The notes beneath the pieces are model-generated. The model worked only from the letters and a program-made list of their open reading frames with translations, was not told the DNA's origin and ran no database searches. A stretch of 34,597 nt of DNA, from assembly GCF_001423295.1 (NCBI RefSeq), contig NZ_LMNG01000011.1:1-34597 (forward strand). The letters run 5' to 3'. Shown piece after piece: positions 1-8,645 of this stretch; positions within the stretch are counted from its first letter, which is position 1, and each line of letters begins with the position of its first letter. This DNA comes from Methylobacterium sp. Leaf112. Lineage in GTDB: Bacteria > Pseudomonadota > Alphaproteobacteria > Rhizobiales > Beijerinckiaceae. The position numbers and the translations under genes are program-made.

Positions 1-204
1 GGCCGCCGCCGATGAACAGGCTTCTACGGGCCCATAGCCCAACCGTCAACGGCCAAATGACCGAACGATGCGATTTTCGCGACAGATCAACGACACCCTG
101 CCCAAAGGCCCTTTGACGCCTCTCAATGGGCATTTAGAACGGTCAGGGTGCGGCGCCGCCCGCGCAATTCATCCAACAAACTCGCGGTCACGGAAACGCA
201 AAAC
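1..204. other. Left-edge non-coding stretch
   Basis: No convincing coding region, RNA gene or repeat is seen here. The open frames that cross it have arginine- and serine-rich compositions typical of antisense reading in GC-rich DNA. It probably holds the end of an intergenic region whose other gene lies outside the window. Confidence 0.4.
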
Positions 205-236
205 GGGGGCGCCACGGCTTGAACCGTAGCGCCCCC
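205..236 (-). terminator. Rho-independent terminator of the small secreted protein gene
   Basis: A 13-bp inverted repeat (205-217 with 224-236) with one G-U-compatible mismatch surrounds a 6-nt loop. Read on the minus strand it is followed by GTTTTGCGTTT. It lies about 50 bp past the stop codon of the minus-strand gene at 286-579, the normal position for its terminator. Confidence 0.7.
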
Positions 237-285
237 ACCTGCCGTTCGAATCTTCATCCAGGCTGGACGAACTTCGATTGCTCGA

Positions 286-579
286 TCAGCAATCGTTGCC
301 TTGCTGAGCCGCCGTGGGCTTGCCCTCGGCCTGCTTGGCGACATCGCTCGGTGACGTGGCCGTGTTCGAACCGGCGTTGTTCATCGCCCCAACCGTTCCG
401 GGGGACTCGGCCTTTGCGCCCGGGCTAACGTTGCCTGTGCTGGCGCCATCGACCTTCGAGCTTTTCTCCGAGGCGGCGGATTTGCCGGCCGTGCCAGTGG
501 CGCACGGCGCCGCGAAGACCGCGGTGGACGACAGCATCAGGAGAGCGGCAGCGCCAGCGAACTTGGTCGAACGTAGCAT
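286..579 (-). CDS. Small secreted low-complexity protein (97 aa), possibly YjbE-like
   Basis: The product begins with a clear Sec signal peptide (charged MLRSTK, hydrophobic core, probable cleavage after AVFA). The mature part is about 74 residues, rich in Gly, Ala, Ser, Thr, Lys and Asn. It has only two cysteines, one right after the predicted cleavage site (APC) and one as the last residue (GNDC), so an intramolecular disulfide in the periplasm is possible. I chose the ATG at 579 because TGGAGGA precedes it at good spacing; the frame is open further upstream but that part lacks signal-peptide character. The composition and the APC...G pattern recall small exported proteins annotated in alphaproteobacteria as YjbE-like exopolysaccharide-associated proteins, but I cannot confirm the family. 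It lies upstream of and divergent to the glycan gene block, which fits loosely with a surface role. Confidence 0.75.
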   Translation of the reverse strand: MLRSTKFAGAAALLMLSSTAVFAAPCATGTAGKSAASEKSSKVDGASTGNVSPGAKAESPGTVGAMNNAGSNTATSPSDVAKQAEGKPTAAQQGNDC

Positions 580-972
580 GTGTTCCTCCAAAACGTTTCT
601 TGTGAAGCTGAAACGTCGTGCTGTGTGACTGGTTCCTGAGGAAGTTCTGAGAAGAAGTGGATTTTCGTGGTGCACTGCAGTATCCGCCAGTCATTGGAGG
701 ATGGCTCGACCGCAGGGGATACGGAGAAGCGCTGTTTTCGGTGGCGGAACCTGCCGCATATGCCCTTTTACCCAAATTCGAATTTTTGACTGGGACGTTC
801 GCCATTGGTGTCCGCCATCGTACGTCCGTCCGAAGAAGCACCTTGGATCAGTCCCCTTGCGGACGGGAGTCCAGCGTGTCCGCCTACCGGGGCTGATCCG
901 AAGTCAGGGATCGTTCAGACAAACTATGGATAAGGCTCACCTACTCGGATTCCAGCGGACCGGATCGCCAAC
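580..972. other. Divergent intergenic region upstream of the glycan gene block
   Basis: This 393-bp gap separates the divergent small secreted protein gene and the GT4 gene, so it should hold both promoters. It is somewhat less GC-rich than its surroundings. I see no convincing gene, terminator or palindromic operator, and no promoter hexamers that I would defend. Confidence 0.4.
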
Positions 973-2241
973 GTGACTGCAGCGACCTCCAAGCACTCGT
1001 TTGACACTTTGATCGGGCCCGCGACCGGTCTCGATCCCATTCGCCGGCAACTTGGCGCTACTCAGCCGAAAAGCTCCGTGCTCGGCCGAACCATAGCAAA
1101 ACCCTCGCTTCACGCCGGGTTCGCACCTTCTTCGAGCAGGGATGTCGCGAACCCCGTCAAGATCGCGATCATCGCGCATCTCAAGTACCCCATCGCCCAG
1201 CCCTTCTCGGGCGGCTTGGAGATGCATACGCATTTCCTCGCAAGTGCCTTGCGGGCGCGCGGACACCAAGTGACGCTCTTTGCCTCCGAGGGCTCGCAGG
1301 CGGATCTCGGCCTCGTGGCTGTCTGTGCGCCAACGGGCAGCACCTTCGACGAGGCGTCCTCGGCTCGAATCGACCTCCTCGAGGCTCACGCCTACGACCG
1401 CATCATGGATGCGGTCGCAAAAGGCGGCTTCGATATCGTCCACAACAACAGTCTGCATCCCCTGCCGTTGCTGCGTGCCCGCGAGGTCGCGGCGCCCATG
1501 GTCACGGCGCTGCACACGCCGCCCTTCGAGCCCTTCGTGCAGGGCGTGGTCGCGCGCGCGCATGACATGACGTTCGCCGCCGTTTCCAAATCCCTGGCCG
1601 AGGAGTGGTGCGCCGTGCTTCCGCGCCCGCTCGTCATCGGCAACGGTATCGATCTCGAAGCCTTCGCGTTCAATGCCCAGCCGGCGGGCCCGCCGCACGC
1701 CATCTGGACCGGACGCATCGTGCCCGAGAAGGGGCCGCATCTCGCCATCGATGCCGCGCGTGCGGCCGGCCTGCCTCTCGTCTTCGCGGGGCCGCAGAGT
1801 GATCCGGCCTACTGGGACAGCATGATCGCTCCGCGCCTCGGAGCGGACGTGACCTATCTCGGACACCTTTCGCATGCCGACCTCGCCCGGCGGGTCGGAG
1901 AGGCCCACGTCACCCTGTGCAGCCCCCGCTGGGAGGAGCCGTTCGGCCTGGTGGTGGCGGAATCGCTGGCATGCGGCACGCCCGTGGCGGCCTTCGGGCG
2001 CGGTGCGATTCCGGATATCCTCGACGCGTCCTGCGGCGTGCTGGCACGTGCCGACGACGTCGCCGACCTCGGCCGGGCGGTCTCCGAGGCTGTCGGGCTT
2101 GAACGTCTTGCGTGCCGTCGCCGGGCCGAGCACCTCTTCGATGCCAACGTGATGACGGATCGCTACGAGACGCTCTACCGTGCGGAGATGCGTCACGCCG
2201 CGCCGACGGTCCTGCACGCCCGCGCGCTCGGCGAGGCTTGA
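973..2241 (+). CDS. Glycosyltransferase family 4 (GT-B)
   Basis: This is a 422-residue GT-B glycosyltransferase that should transfer a sugar from a nucleotide-sugar donor to a glycan or lipid acceptor at the cytoplasmic face. The N-terminal Rossmann half starts near residue 62 (VKIAIIAHLKYP) and contains the GGLEMHTHFLASALRARGH segment typical of GT4. The C-terminal donor-binding half begins at AIWTGRIVPEKGPHLAI and contains the E-x7-E motif in EEPFGLVVAESLACGTPV. The GTG start at 973 has only a weak ribosome site. The first 60 residues are not part of the fold, so a later start (for example GTG at 1078) is possible. The stop nearly touches the next gene, showing that it leads a tightly packed block of sugar-processing genes. 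The acceptor cannot be deduced. Confidence 0.88.
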   Translation: MTAATSKHSFDTLIGPATGLDPIRRQLGATQPKSSVLGRTIAKPSLHAGFAPSSSRDVANPVKIAIIAHLKYPIAQPFSGGLEMHTHFLASALRARGHQVTLFASEGSQADLGLVAVCAPTGSTFDEASSARIDLLEAHAYDRIMDAVAKGGFDIVHNNSLHPLPLLRAREVAAPMVTALHTPPFEPFVQGVVARAHDMTFAAVSKSLAEEWCAVLPRPLVIGNGIDLEAFAFNAQPAGPPHAIWTGRIVPEKGPHLAIDAARAAGLPLVFAGPQSDPAYWDSMIAPRLGADVTYLGHLSHADLARRVGEAHVTLCSPRWEEPFGLVVAESLACGTPVAAFGRGAIPDILDASCGVLARADDVADLGRAVSEAVGLERLACRRRAEHLFDANVMTDRYETLYRAEMRHAAPTVLHARALGEA

Positions 2242-2248
2242 GCCGGTG

Positions 2249-3385
2249 ATGCGCGATCACGGGGCCCTCGCGCGGGCCGTCGTTTGCGTGCCCGCCCGCA
2301 ACGAGGCCGGCACCCTGCCTCGGCTGATCCGGTCCCTCGACGCCCAGGCCGGGGCCGGTCCCGACGCGCCGTTGCGGGTCGTGGTTCTCGCCAACAACTG
2401 CACCGACGACACCGTATCGATTCTGTCGGCCCTTGCAGGCGAGGGTAGCTGCGCGAACCTGCGGTTGCGGGTCGTGGAGGCACGGATCGCGCCCCGCGAC
2501 GCGCATGTCGGCACCGCCCGGCGCATGGCGTTGGAAGCCGGTGTCGTCTGGCTGCGCGAGGAAGGTGTCGAAGACGGCGTTCTCCTAAGCACCGATGCGG
2601 ATGCGGTGGCCCCGACCGACTGGGCGCTTGCCAACCTGCGGGCCCTCGACGGCGCCGACCTCGTCGGTGGTCGCTTGGTGATCGATCCGGAAATCGAACG
2701 ACCCGATCCGGCCCTGAGCGATCTCCATGCCCGGATCGAGCGCTACTGGAGCGGGGTGCGGGCCCTAGAGGACATCCTCGATCCGCCGTCGCACGACCCC
2801 GCGCCGCGCCACGGCGACCATGTCGCGGCGAGCCTCGCCCTGCGCGTCGATCTGTACGAATCCGTCGGCGGGCTACCAGCCATCGCCTGTGGTGAAGACA
2901 ACGCACTCGTCAGCCGCGTCCGCCGCGTCGGCGGGAGGGTGCGCCACTGCCCAGCCGTGTCGATCGGGGTGTCCGATCGTGCCACCGGGCGCGTCGAGGG
3001 CGGCATGGCGACGGAAATGCTCCGTCGTGCCCGGATCGCCGAAGGCCAGGGGAGCTACCGGTTGCCGCCCGCCGCCCATTGGCGCGCGCTCATCGAGCGC
3101 CGCCGCGACTGGCGCCTCGCCTGGGAGACCGGCCCCGACTGGCCCGCTGCCCTGCGCCGGCTCGGCATCGCGGAAGGCACCATCGACGCGATGGCCGCCG
3201 AGATCGCGGCCGAACCGTGCTCCAACGCCATCGCGTTCGTCGAGCGACTCGCTGCGCGGATCGGCGAGCCCGGGCCGGAGCCTGAGGCGCAGCCGCTCGA
3301 CGACGTTCTCTCCGACCTCGAAACGCTTCGGCGAGAACTTGGTGCGCAACGGGCCGACGGAGCGGCGATGGCGCCGGCCGCATGA
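2249..3385 (+). CDS. Glycosyltransferase family 2, paralogue A
   Basis: This 378-residue GT-A protein carries the GT2 N-terminal signature VCVPARNEAGTLPRLIRSL, an LANNCTDDT segment for nucleotide binding and the metal-binding STDADA motif. GGLPAIACGEDNALVSRV, near residues 205-225, is the ED-type acceptor/catalytic region. About 110 C-terminal residues follow the fold and are not recognised. I chose ATG 2249, seven bases after the preceding stop; GTG 2246 is an equally close alternative. It shares order and wording of motifs with the GT2 at 8646-9785 (NNCTD, LSTDAD, GGMPAIA/GGLPAIA, GED), so the two are paralogues. The last four bases (ATGA) overlap the next gene's start, pointing to translational coupling. 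The substrate is unknown. Confidence 0.87.
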   Translation: MRDHGALARAVVCVPARNEAGTLPRLIRSLDAQAGAGPDAPLRVVVLANNCTDDTVSILSALAGEGSCANLRLRVVEARIAPRDAHVGTARRMALEAGVVWLREEGVEDGVLLSTDADAVAPTDWALANLRALDGADLVGGRLVIDPEIERPDPALSDLHARIERYWSGVRALEDILDPPSHDPAPRHGDHVAASLALRVDLYESVGGLPAIACGEDNALVSRVRRVGGRVRHCPAVSIGVSDRATGRVEGGMATEMLRRARIAEGQGSYRLPPAAHWRALIERRRDWRLAWETGPDWPAALRRLGIAEGTIDAMAAEIAAEPCSNAIAFVERLAARIGEPGPEPEAQPLDDVLSDLETLRRELGAQRADGAAMAPAA

Positions 3386-4488
3386 ATCGGCGGCCCATCG
3401 GCTATTACGTCCACCACCAGGGCGCGGGGCACGCAACGCGGGCGCGCCTCATCGCGCGGACCCTCGCCCGGCCCTGTACCCTGATTGGGACGTTCGACGG
3501 GGCCGACCCCGGGGTCGACTCGTTCATCGATCTGCCCGACGATCGCATCGCCGCTGGCTTCGACGGTCGCGACAATGCGGCGACCCGGCCCATGGCCCTG
3601 CATTACGCGCCGTTGGGCGTCGATGGACTCCGCGACCGCATGGCCCAGATTGCCGCTTGGGTCGCGTCGGCCGATCCTGTTCTGATGATCGTCGACGTCT
3701 CTGCGGAAGTGGCCTTGTTCTCCAGACTTCTCTCGGTGCCGACCCTGGTAGTGCGGCTGCCCGGCGACCGCACGGACCCGCCCCATCTCGAGGCGTTTCG
3801 CAGTGCCGAACGCCTGCTCGCGTTCTTTCCTCGCGCGCTCGACGGTGCAGCGAACCCCGAATGGGTCCGATCCAAGACCGCGTATGTCGGCTATTTGAGC
3901 GCCGCTCCGAAAGCGGATCCCATCGGGGAAGACGGCTCGATCGTCGTCGTCTACGGGCGCGGTGGAGCGGGTGGATCGTTCGCCGATCTCGCCGCCGCGG
4001 CCCGCGCGGTGCCGGAGCGCCAGTGGCAGGTGGTCGGCCCGGTCACCGACGAGGGCGGTGAGTGCCCGGAGAACCTCCGTCTGCACGGATGGATCCCGGA
4101 TATCGGACCGTACCTCGACAGCGCGGCCCTGGTCATCGGGACAGGCGGCGATGGCGTCGTCTCGGGTGTCGTGGCACGGGGCAAGCGCTTCGTCTGCATT
4201 CCCGAGCCTCGCGCGTTCGACGAGCAGGCCGCCACCGCGCGGGCGCTTCAGGCGCATGGGGCGGCGATTCATCGGGCGGACTGGCCGCCCCCCGGGGATT
4301 GGCCGGCCTTGGTTCGGGCTGGTCTGGCACTCGATCCGGCGCTCATGACGTCTCTCGACCAGCCCGACGCCCTGACGCGGGCCGCACGCCTGATCGGAGA
4401 TTTCGCCGACAGGCTTGATCCGCAGTCCAGCGCACCGAAGTCCGTCGGCCCAGGCGTGGCGCCATATTCGAACGGACGACGCGCGTGA
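3382..4488 (+). CDS. MurG/GT28-like glycosyltransferase
   Basis: This 368-residue protein opens with a GT-B signature, YYVHHQGAGHATRARLIARTL, like the GHxxR region of MurG and MGT-type enzymes. The C-terminal half has VVVYGRGGAGGS, then LHGWIPDIGPYLDSAALVIGTGGDG and the conserved cluster RFVCIPEPRAFDEQAATARAL, which matches the GT28 C-terminal donor site (GxGT plus a proline-rich loop followed by EQ). It probably transfers a hexose or aminosugar from a nucleotide donor. Its start overlaps the previous stop by ATGA and its stop overlaps the next start by GTGA, so three consecutive genes are translationally coupled. Family-level assignment is fairly safe; the precise acceptor is not known. Confidence 0.75.
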   Translation: MNRRPIGYYVHHQGAGHATRARLIARTLARPCTLIGTFDGADPGVDSFIDLPDDRIAAGFDGRDNAATRPMALHYAPLGVDGLRDRMAQIAAWVASADPVLMIVDVSAEVALFSRLLSVPTLVVRLPGDRTDPPHLEAFRSAERLLAFFPRALDGAANPEWVRSKTAYVGYLSAAPKADPIGEDGSIVVVYGRGGAGGSFADLAAAARAVPERQWQVVGPVTDEGGECPENLRLHGWIPDIGPYLDSAALVIGTGGDGVVSGVVARGKRFVCIPEPRAFDEQAATARALQAHGAAIHRADWPPPGDWPALVRAGLALDPALMTSLDQPDALTRAARLIGDFADRLDPQSSAPKSVGPGVAPYSNGRRA

Positions 4489-5615
4489 CATCCCCGCTCC
4501 AGCCCCGAACCGTCGCGCGGTGCCCACTCGACGGGGTCGCGGCGGCGGCGGGAACCGTCGGCGAACTCTGCGCCGGTCCGGCCATTGGTATCCGATACCA
4601 TGAGTTCGCCGCACCGTACGATCAGGTAGTGCAACCCCTGTGTTGGCTCGGACCGGGCGACCGCGCGACGTATGACCTCCACACCGCCTCGGTCCCCCCC
4701 GTCCGGCTGTACCGCATGGGGGGCGGCACGCACATCTTCGGCAAGGGGCTCCTTGTCCGCGACGACGCGCTGATCGAACTCGACCGCTATGGGTTCCACG
4801 AACTCGGACGCTTCGACTATCCGTTCAACGCCGGGTTCCTCCAACTCGACGGAACGATGGCCCGCATCGCGCCGCCTGCGCGGGTGCGGGTCATCGACGA
4901 ACCCTGCATCCTTCTCTCACAGGGCGGTGAAGCGGTTTGGGGACATTGGCTCCTGGACCTCTGGCCACGGCTGATCATGGCTCTTTCGGCGCCCATGCGG
5001 GTGCGGATCATTCTTGATGCCGATGTCGCGCCATGGGTCGCGGGGATGCTGCGAAACGCGGGGATCGGTCCCGATCGCGTCATCTGGCACGACAAGGGCC
5101 GCGAAACCCTCCTCGCAGACGACGTCTACGTGCCTGGCTTCCTGCGCTGGCGCAGCGCGGTCTCGCCCTGGGTCAACTTGGCTTGGAATCTGTTCCCCGC
5201 TGCGCCCGGAGCGGGACCGCAGCGCCTCTACGTCAGCCGGACCCGAACCGGTGCGGGGTCGTCGTTGAGCAACGCCGCCGAGATCGAAGCCATGGCCGTG
5301 CGGCGCGGCTACACGTTGGTCCACCCCGAATCCCTTCCCCTCGATCGACAGGTAGCCCTGTTCGCGGGAGCGACCCACGTCGTTGGCGAGGCCGGATCGG
5401 CTCTGCACAATACAGCGTTCAGCCCTGCCGGAACACGCGTCGGCGTGATGCTGTCGCCCACCGGCTTCATTCGCATTCTGCAAGCGGGTATCGGCCATGT
5501 CCGGGCGCAGCCGACGGGCTTCGCGTTCGGAGACCCTGCCGGCGACGCCCGTCGGATCACCATGCCGGGTGCCCTCGCAACCGAGCTGCTCGATGCCATG
5601 GATGCGGTTTCCTGA
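4485..5615 (+). CDS. Glycosyltransferase family 61 (DUF563) protein
   Basis: The 376-residue product has the two hallmarks of the DUF563/GT61 family: a central GGEAVWGHWLLDLWPRL segment (the family FGHWL-like motif, near residues 145-165) and a C-terminal RLYVSRTRTGAG followed by LPLDRQVALFAGATHVVGEAGSALHN. The latter corresponds to the conserved GxHGAxLxN acceptor/donor loop, here with EAGSALHN. GT61 enzymes include xylosyl- and other pentosyltransferases and are common in bacterial polysaccharide loci. It starts with GTG inside a GTGA overlap with the previous gene, so it is the fourth gene of the coupled set. No signal peptide is seen, so it should be cytoplasmic. Confidence 0.78.
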   Translation: MTSPLQPRTVARCPLDGVAAAAGTVGELCAGPAIGIRYHEFAAPYDQVVQPLCWLGPGDRATYDLHTASVPPVRLYRMGGGTHIFGKGLLVRDDALIELDRYGFHELGRFDYPFNAGFLQLDGTMARIAPPARVRVIDEPCILLSQGGEAVWGHWLLDLWPRLIMALSAPMRVRIILDADVAPWVAGMLRNAGIGPDRVIWHDKGRETLLADDVYVPGFLRWRSAVSPWVNLAWNLFPAAPGAGPQRLYVSRTRTGAGSSLSNAAEIEAMAVRRGYTLVHPESLPLDRQVALFAGATHVVGEAGSALHNTAFSPAGTRVGVMLSPTGFIRILQAGIGHVRAQPTGFAFGDPAGDARRITMPGALATELLDAMDAVS

Positions 5616-5722
5616 ATCGACGCCCCGACGAAGAATTCCCATCGCCCATCGGCACCATCGCCACGCTCGCGGCGTTTGGTCGAACTTGGCCTTGACCGGT
5701 CTGGAGTTGCGGAGGCGCGGGC

Positions 5723-6781
5723 GTGGCGGGATCGGCTTGGATATGGGCTCTCAAGGGAGCCGGCTGGTTCCTCGTGGCTTCCACCCTCATCCCGTTCATC
5801 CGCAGCGACGCAGGGTTCATCCGGACCTTCGACTTCCCGCGCCTTCAGGTGGCGGTGGCCAGCGTCCCGATCCTCATCCTGCTCCTTATCTTTGCCCGTG
5901 ACAGAACCGGGTTGGCCTTGTTCGCCGCACTCCTCGCCTGCTTCGCCTACCAGGCCTACCGGATCTTCCCGTTCACGCCCCTGCACGCACCACAGGCCGT
6001 GGCCGCGACGGCGGCGACCTGCCGCCAAGAAGCCGAGGTCTCGCTTCTGGTCGCCAACGTCCTGCAGGACAACACCGATCACCAGAGCCTGCTGCGCCTC
6101 GTGGACCGGCACGATCCCGACCTCCTGCTCGTCCTGGAGACCGATGCGCGCTGGCGTGACGCGCTCATTTCCCTCAGAGCGCGCTATCCGAGCGTCATCG
6201 AGCAGCCTCAGCCCAACACCTACGGGCTTTTGTTCTACGCCAAGCTCCCGCTCGAAAACCCGCAGGTGCGGTTCCTGCTCCAAGACGACGTGCCGTCGAT
6301 CCGCACCGTCGTGGTCCTCCCGTCTGGCGAGCGCTTCACCCTGTTCGGCGTGCACCCGCGCCCTCCCCATCCGGGTCACAGCTCCGCTCCGCGGGACGCC
6401 GAGCTTGTCATGGTCGCCCGCGAGGTGCGGGATTTGGACGGGCCGGCAGTGGTGGCCGGCGACCTCAACGACGTCGCCTGGTCGCGTACCACCACCCTGT
6501 TCCAGAAGATCAGCGGCCTCCTCGATCCGCGGATCGGACGGGGCCTGTACCCGACCTTCAACGCCAAATGGCCCCTGCTGCGCTGGCCCCTCGACCACAT
6601 CTTCTTCAGCGACGATTTCCTTCTCGGACGCCTGGAGCGGCTGCCGTATATCGGCTCGGACCATTTCCCGATCCTGATCTCCCTGTGCCGCACTGCGGTC
6701 GCGCCGAGGGTGCAGGACGCGCCCGAGGCGACCGCCTCGGACATGGAAGCAGGGCGCGAGGCCATCGAGGCCGTGAAGTAG
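5723..6781 (+). CDS. Membrane-anchored endonuclease/exonuclease/phosphatase-fold protein
   Basis: The first 85 residues contain three predicted membrane segments (about 8-25, 42-58 and 62-82). The remaining 250 residues form an EEP (DNase I/exonuclease III-like) domain. The metal-dependent motifs are visible: VANVLQDN at the start, LLVLETDARW with the catalytic Glu, GVHPRPP, VVAGDLNDVAW (the GDxN pair), LDHIFFSDD and the terminal GSDHFPI. Family members cleave phosphodiesters in nucleic acids or phospholipid and inositol head groups. A membrane anchor in a glycan cluster makes a lipid-linked or teichoic-like phosphodiester a more likely substrate than DNA, but that is inference. The GTG start is preceded by GGAGG at ideal spacing. 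About 107 bp separate it from the previous gene. Confidence 0.82.
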   Translation: MAGSAWIWALKGAGWFLVASTLIPFIRSDAGFIRTFDFPRLQVAVASVPILILLLIFARDRTGLALFAALLACFAYQAYRIFPFTPLHAPQAVAATAATCRQEAEVSLLVANVLQDNTDHQSLLRLVDRHDPDLLLVLETDARWRDALISLRARYPSVIEQPQPNTYGLLFYAKLPLENPQVRFLLQDDVPSIRTVVVLPSGERFTLFGVHPRPPHPGHSSAPRDAELVMVAREVRDLDGPAVVAGDLNDVAWSRTTTLFQKISGLLDPRIGRGLYPTFNAKWPLLRWPLDHIFFSDDFLLGRLERLPYIGSDHFPILISLCRTAVAPRVQDAPEATASDMEAGREAIEAVK

Positions 6782-6854
6782 GTCGCGGCGGCTTGATCTC
6801 CCCGACCACATCGGTGATGCCGAAGCCCGTCTCCCACCGATCCACGAGGACCAC

Positions 6855-7628
6855 ATGAACCTCGAAGCGTTCCTCGCCGCCGCCGGGCGCCTGCCCGTCG
6901 CCTCCCTCGACACCATTCTCGGAGAGGCGGGCTCGCAGAAGGGACTGGTGGTGGTCGCTCCCCATCCCGACGACGAGAGCCTCGGATGCGGCGGACTCAT
7001 CGCGGAGGCCTGCCGCCTCGGCCGCGCCGTGCGTCTCGTCGTCGTCACCGACGGGTGCGGCTCGCACACCCACTCCGCCATGTATCCGCCCGAGCGTCTC
7101 CGGACGCTGCGCGAGGACGAGACCCGCACGGCCGTGGCCGAACTCGGCCTCGCCCCGGAATATGTGCGCTTCCTGCGTCTGCCCGATGCGCATGCGCCGA
7201 GTGCCGGCCCGGAGGCGGAGGCCGCCGCCGCCGCGATTTTGGATGACGCCGCATCTTGCAACGCCGGCGCCCTGTTCGTCACCTGGGGTCACGATCCGCA
7301 TTGCGACCACAAAGCCTCGGCTGCCATCGTCGCCCTGGCCCAGGTCCAGCGGCCGGCCCTGCCGGCCTATGCCTATCCGGTCTGGGGGTTCACCCTGCCG
7401 CCGGAGACCGAGGTGGGCGACCCCCCCGAGGGCTACCGCCTCGACATCGCCGCGCATCTCCCGGCGAAGGCCAGGGCGGTGGCCGCCCACCGCTCGCAGA
7501 CCACGGACCTTATCGCCGACGATCCCACGGGGTTTCGCCTCGCGCCCGACATGCTGGCCAATTTCGCGAAACCGCACGAGATCTTTCTGCGAATGGGTCC
7601 GGTGGTCTCCGAGGCATCCCCATCGTGA
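6855..7628 (+). CDS. PIG-L (LmbE-like) N-acetylglucosamine deacetylase-family protein
   Basis: The 257-residue protein carries the PIG-L zinc-site motif VVVAPHPDDESLGCGG near residues 32-47 and the second metal ligand in FVTWGHDPHCDHKASA. Family members hydrolyse the N-acetyl group of GlcNAc moieties in glycolipids, mycothiol/bacillithiol precursors or antibiotics. In a block of glycosyltransferases the likely target is an N-acetylated sugar on a lipid or nascent surface glycan. ATG at 6855 is preceded by ACGAGGA. The stop TGA is shared with the GTG start of the next gene (GTGA), so the deacetylase and the following GT2 are probably made at matched levels. No membrane segment or signal peptide is seen. 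Confidence 0.88.
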   Translation: MNLEAFLAAAGRLPVASLDTILGEAGSQKGLVVVAPHPDDESLGCGGLIAEACRLGRAVRLVVVTDGCGSHTHSAMYPPERLRTLREDETRTAVAELGLAPEYVRFLRLPDAHAPSAGPEAEAAAAAILDDAASCNAGALFVTWGHDPHCDHKASAAIVALAQVQRPALPAYAYPVWGFTLPPETEVGDPPEGYRLDIAAHLPAKARAVAAHRSQTTDLIADDPTGFRLAPDMLANFAKPHEIFLRMGPVVSEASPS

Positions 7629-8476
7629 GCGCCAGCGTCGTCACCTTGAACAAGGGCCGGGATGCCCATCTCGCCCGCCTCCTCGAAGGCCTGGCGCGCG
7701 GAACGCCGCCTGCCGAATGCGTGGTGGTGGAGATGGGGGCGGAGCCCCCTCCCCTGCCGGATTACGGGTTTCCCGTCCGCCGCATCGTCCTCGGCGCCGA
7801 CGGGCTCCCCCTGGCGCGGGCCCGCAACGCCGGACGGCGGGTCGCGTCGGGCGATCATCTCGTCTACCTCGACGTCGATTGCATCCCGTCCCCGGATCTC
7901 GTCGAGAGCCTCGACGCCGATCTGGCCGAGGCCGATGGTTTGATCTGCTGCGAAGTCCGCTACCTCCCATTCGGGGCTGTCTCGGACGGCTGGACACCGG
8001 CCGGCCTGCATGCGGCCGGACAACCGCATCCGGTCCGGGTGTTTCCCGAGGCGGGGCGGGAACCGACGAACAATCCGGGCCTGTTCTGGTCCCTTGCCTT
8101 CGGTGTGCGTACGGCCACCTTCGACCGCCTCGGGGGATTCGACGAGGCCTTCGACGGCTACGGTGCGGAGGACACCGACCTCGCTTTCCGCGCCGCTGCC
8201 GCCGGGGTGCCGGTGCTGCTGACGGCGCGCGGCGAAGCCTACCACCAGCACCACCTCGCCTGCGACCCGCCCCTTCAGCACTTCGACAGCATCGTCCGCA
8301 ACGCCCGTCGCTTCCATGCCCGCCACGGCCTTTGGCCCATGGACGGCTGGCTCGACGCCTTCGCCCGCCTCGGCCACGTTTCGGCGACCTGGCGCGACGA
8401 TGACCTGACTGTCCTGCGCGCACCCTTTCACGCCGAGGTCGCGGCGGTACGGGTGGCGTCGGAGGATCCGTTCTGA
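7625..8476 (+). CDS. Glycosyltransferase family 2 with galactosyltransferase-type C-terminus
   Basis: This 283-residue protein begins with a GT-A fold (VSASVVTLNKGRDAHLARLL), continues with PLARARNAGRRVASGDHLVYLDVDCIPSP, where LDVDC is the DxD metal site, and ends with GGFDEAFDGYGAEDTDLAFRA. That last segment is the hallmark of the Glyco_transf_7C (beta-1,4-galactosyltransferase-like) domain. The same frame is open for hundreds of bases upstream, but that part overlaps the deacetylase gene and is shadow. The GTG at 7625, inside the GTGA overlap, is the sensible start because the fold begins immediately there. It probably adds a hexose to the deacetylated or partner-made glycan. The following 169 bp hold no visible gene. 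Confidence 0.85.
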   Translation: MSASVVTLNKGRDAHLARLLEGLARGTPPAECVVVEMGAEPPPLPDYGFPVRRIVLGADGLPLARARNAGRRVASGDHLVYLDVDCIPSPDLVESLDADLAEADGLICCEVRYLPFGAVSDGWTPAGLHAAGQPHPVRVFPEAGREPTNNPGLFWSLAFGVRTATFDRLGGFDEAFDGYGAEDTDLAFRAAAAGVPVLLTARGEAYHQHHLACDPPLQHFDSIVRNARRFHARHGLWPMDGWLDAFARLGHVSATWRDDDLTVLRAPFHAEVAAVRVASEDPF

Positions 8477-8645
8477 AAGGCCTTCGAAGGTCCTGATGAA
8501 CCGGGCCGACGTCGTTTCGCATCGGCGGCGCAGGACGGGGCGACGAACGTCATCCACCCACAAGCGTCGCCATTGTTCCGCTTCGCCGACCTGCTAGGGA
8601 CGCTTTCTGCCGCGCCGTCGAACGCCGGCCGCCAGGAGACCCGTC

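Noticed and set aside
4586..4600. Perfect palindrome TGGTATCCGATACCA, similar to the oxalate operators.
   Set aside because: It lies inside the GT61 coding sequence, has 1-nt instead of 3-nt centre spacing, and is far from any oxalate gene; the codons explain it.
5309..7282. Long minus-strand open frame across the EEP and PIG-L genes.
   Set aside because: It spans the divide between two well-supported genes and has shadow composition.
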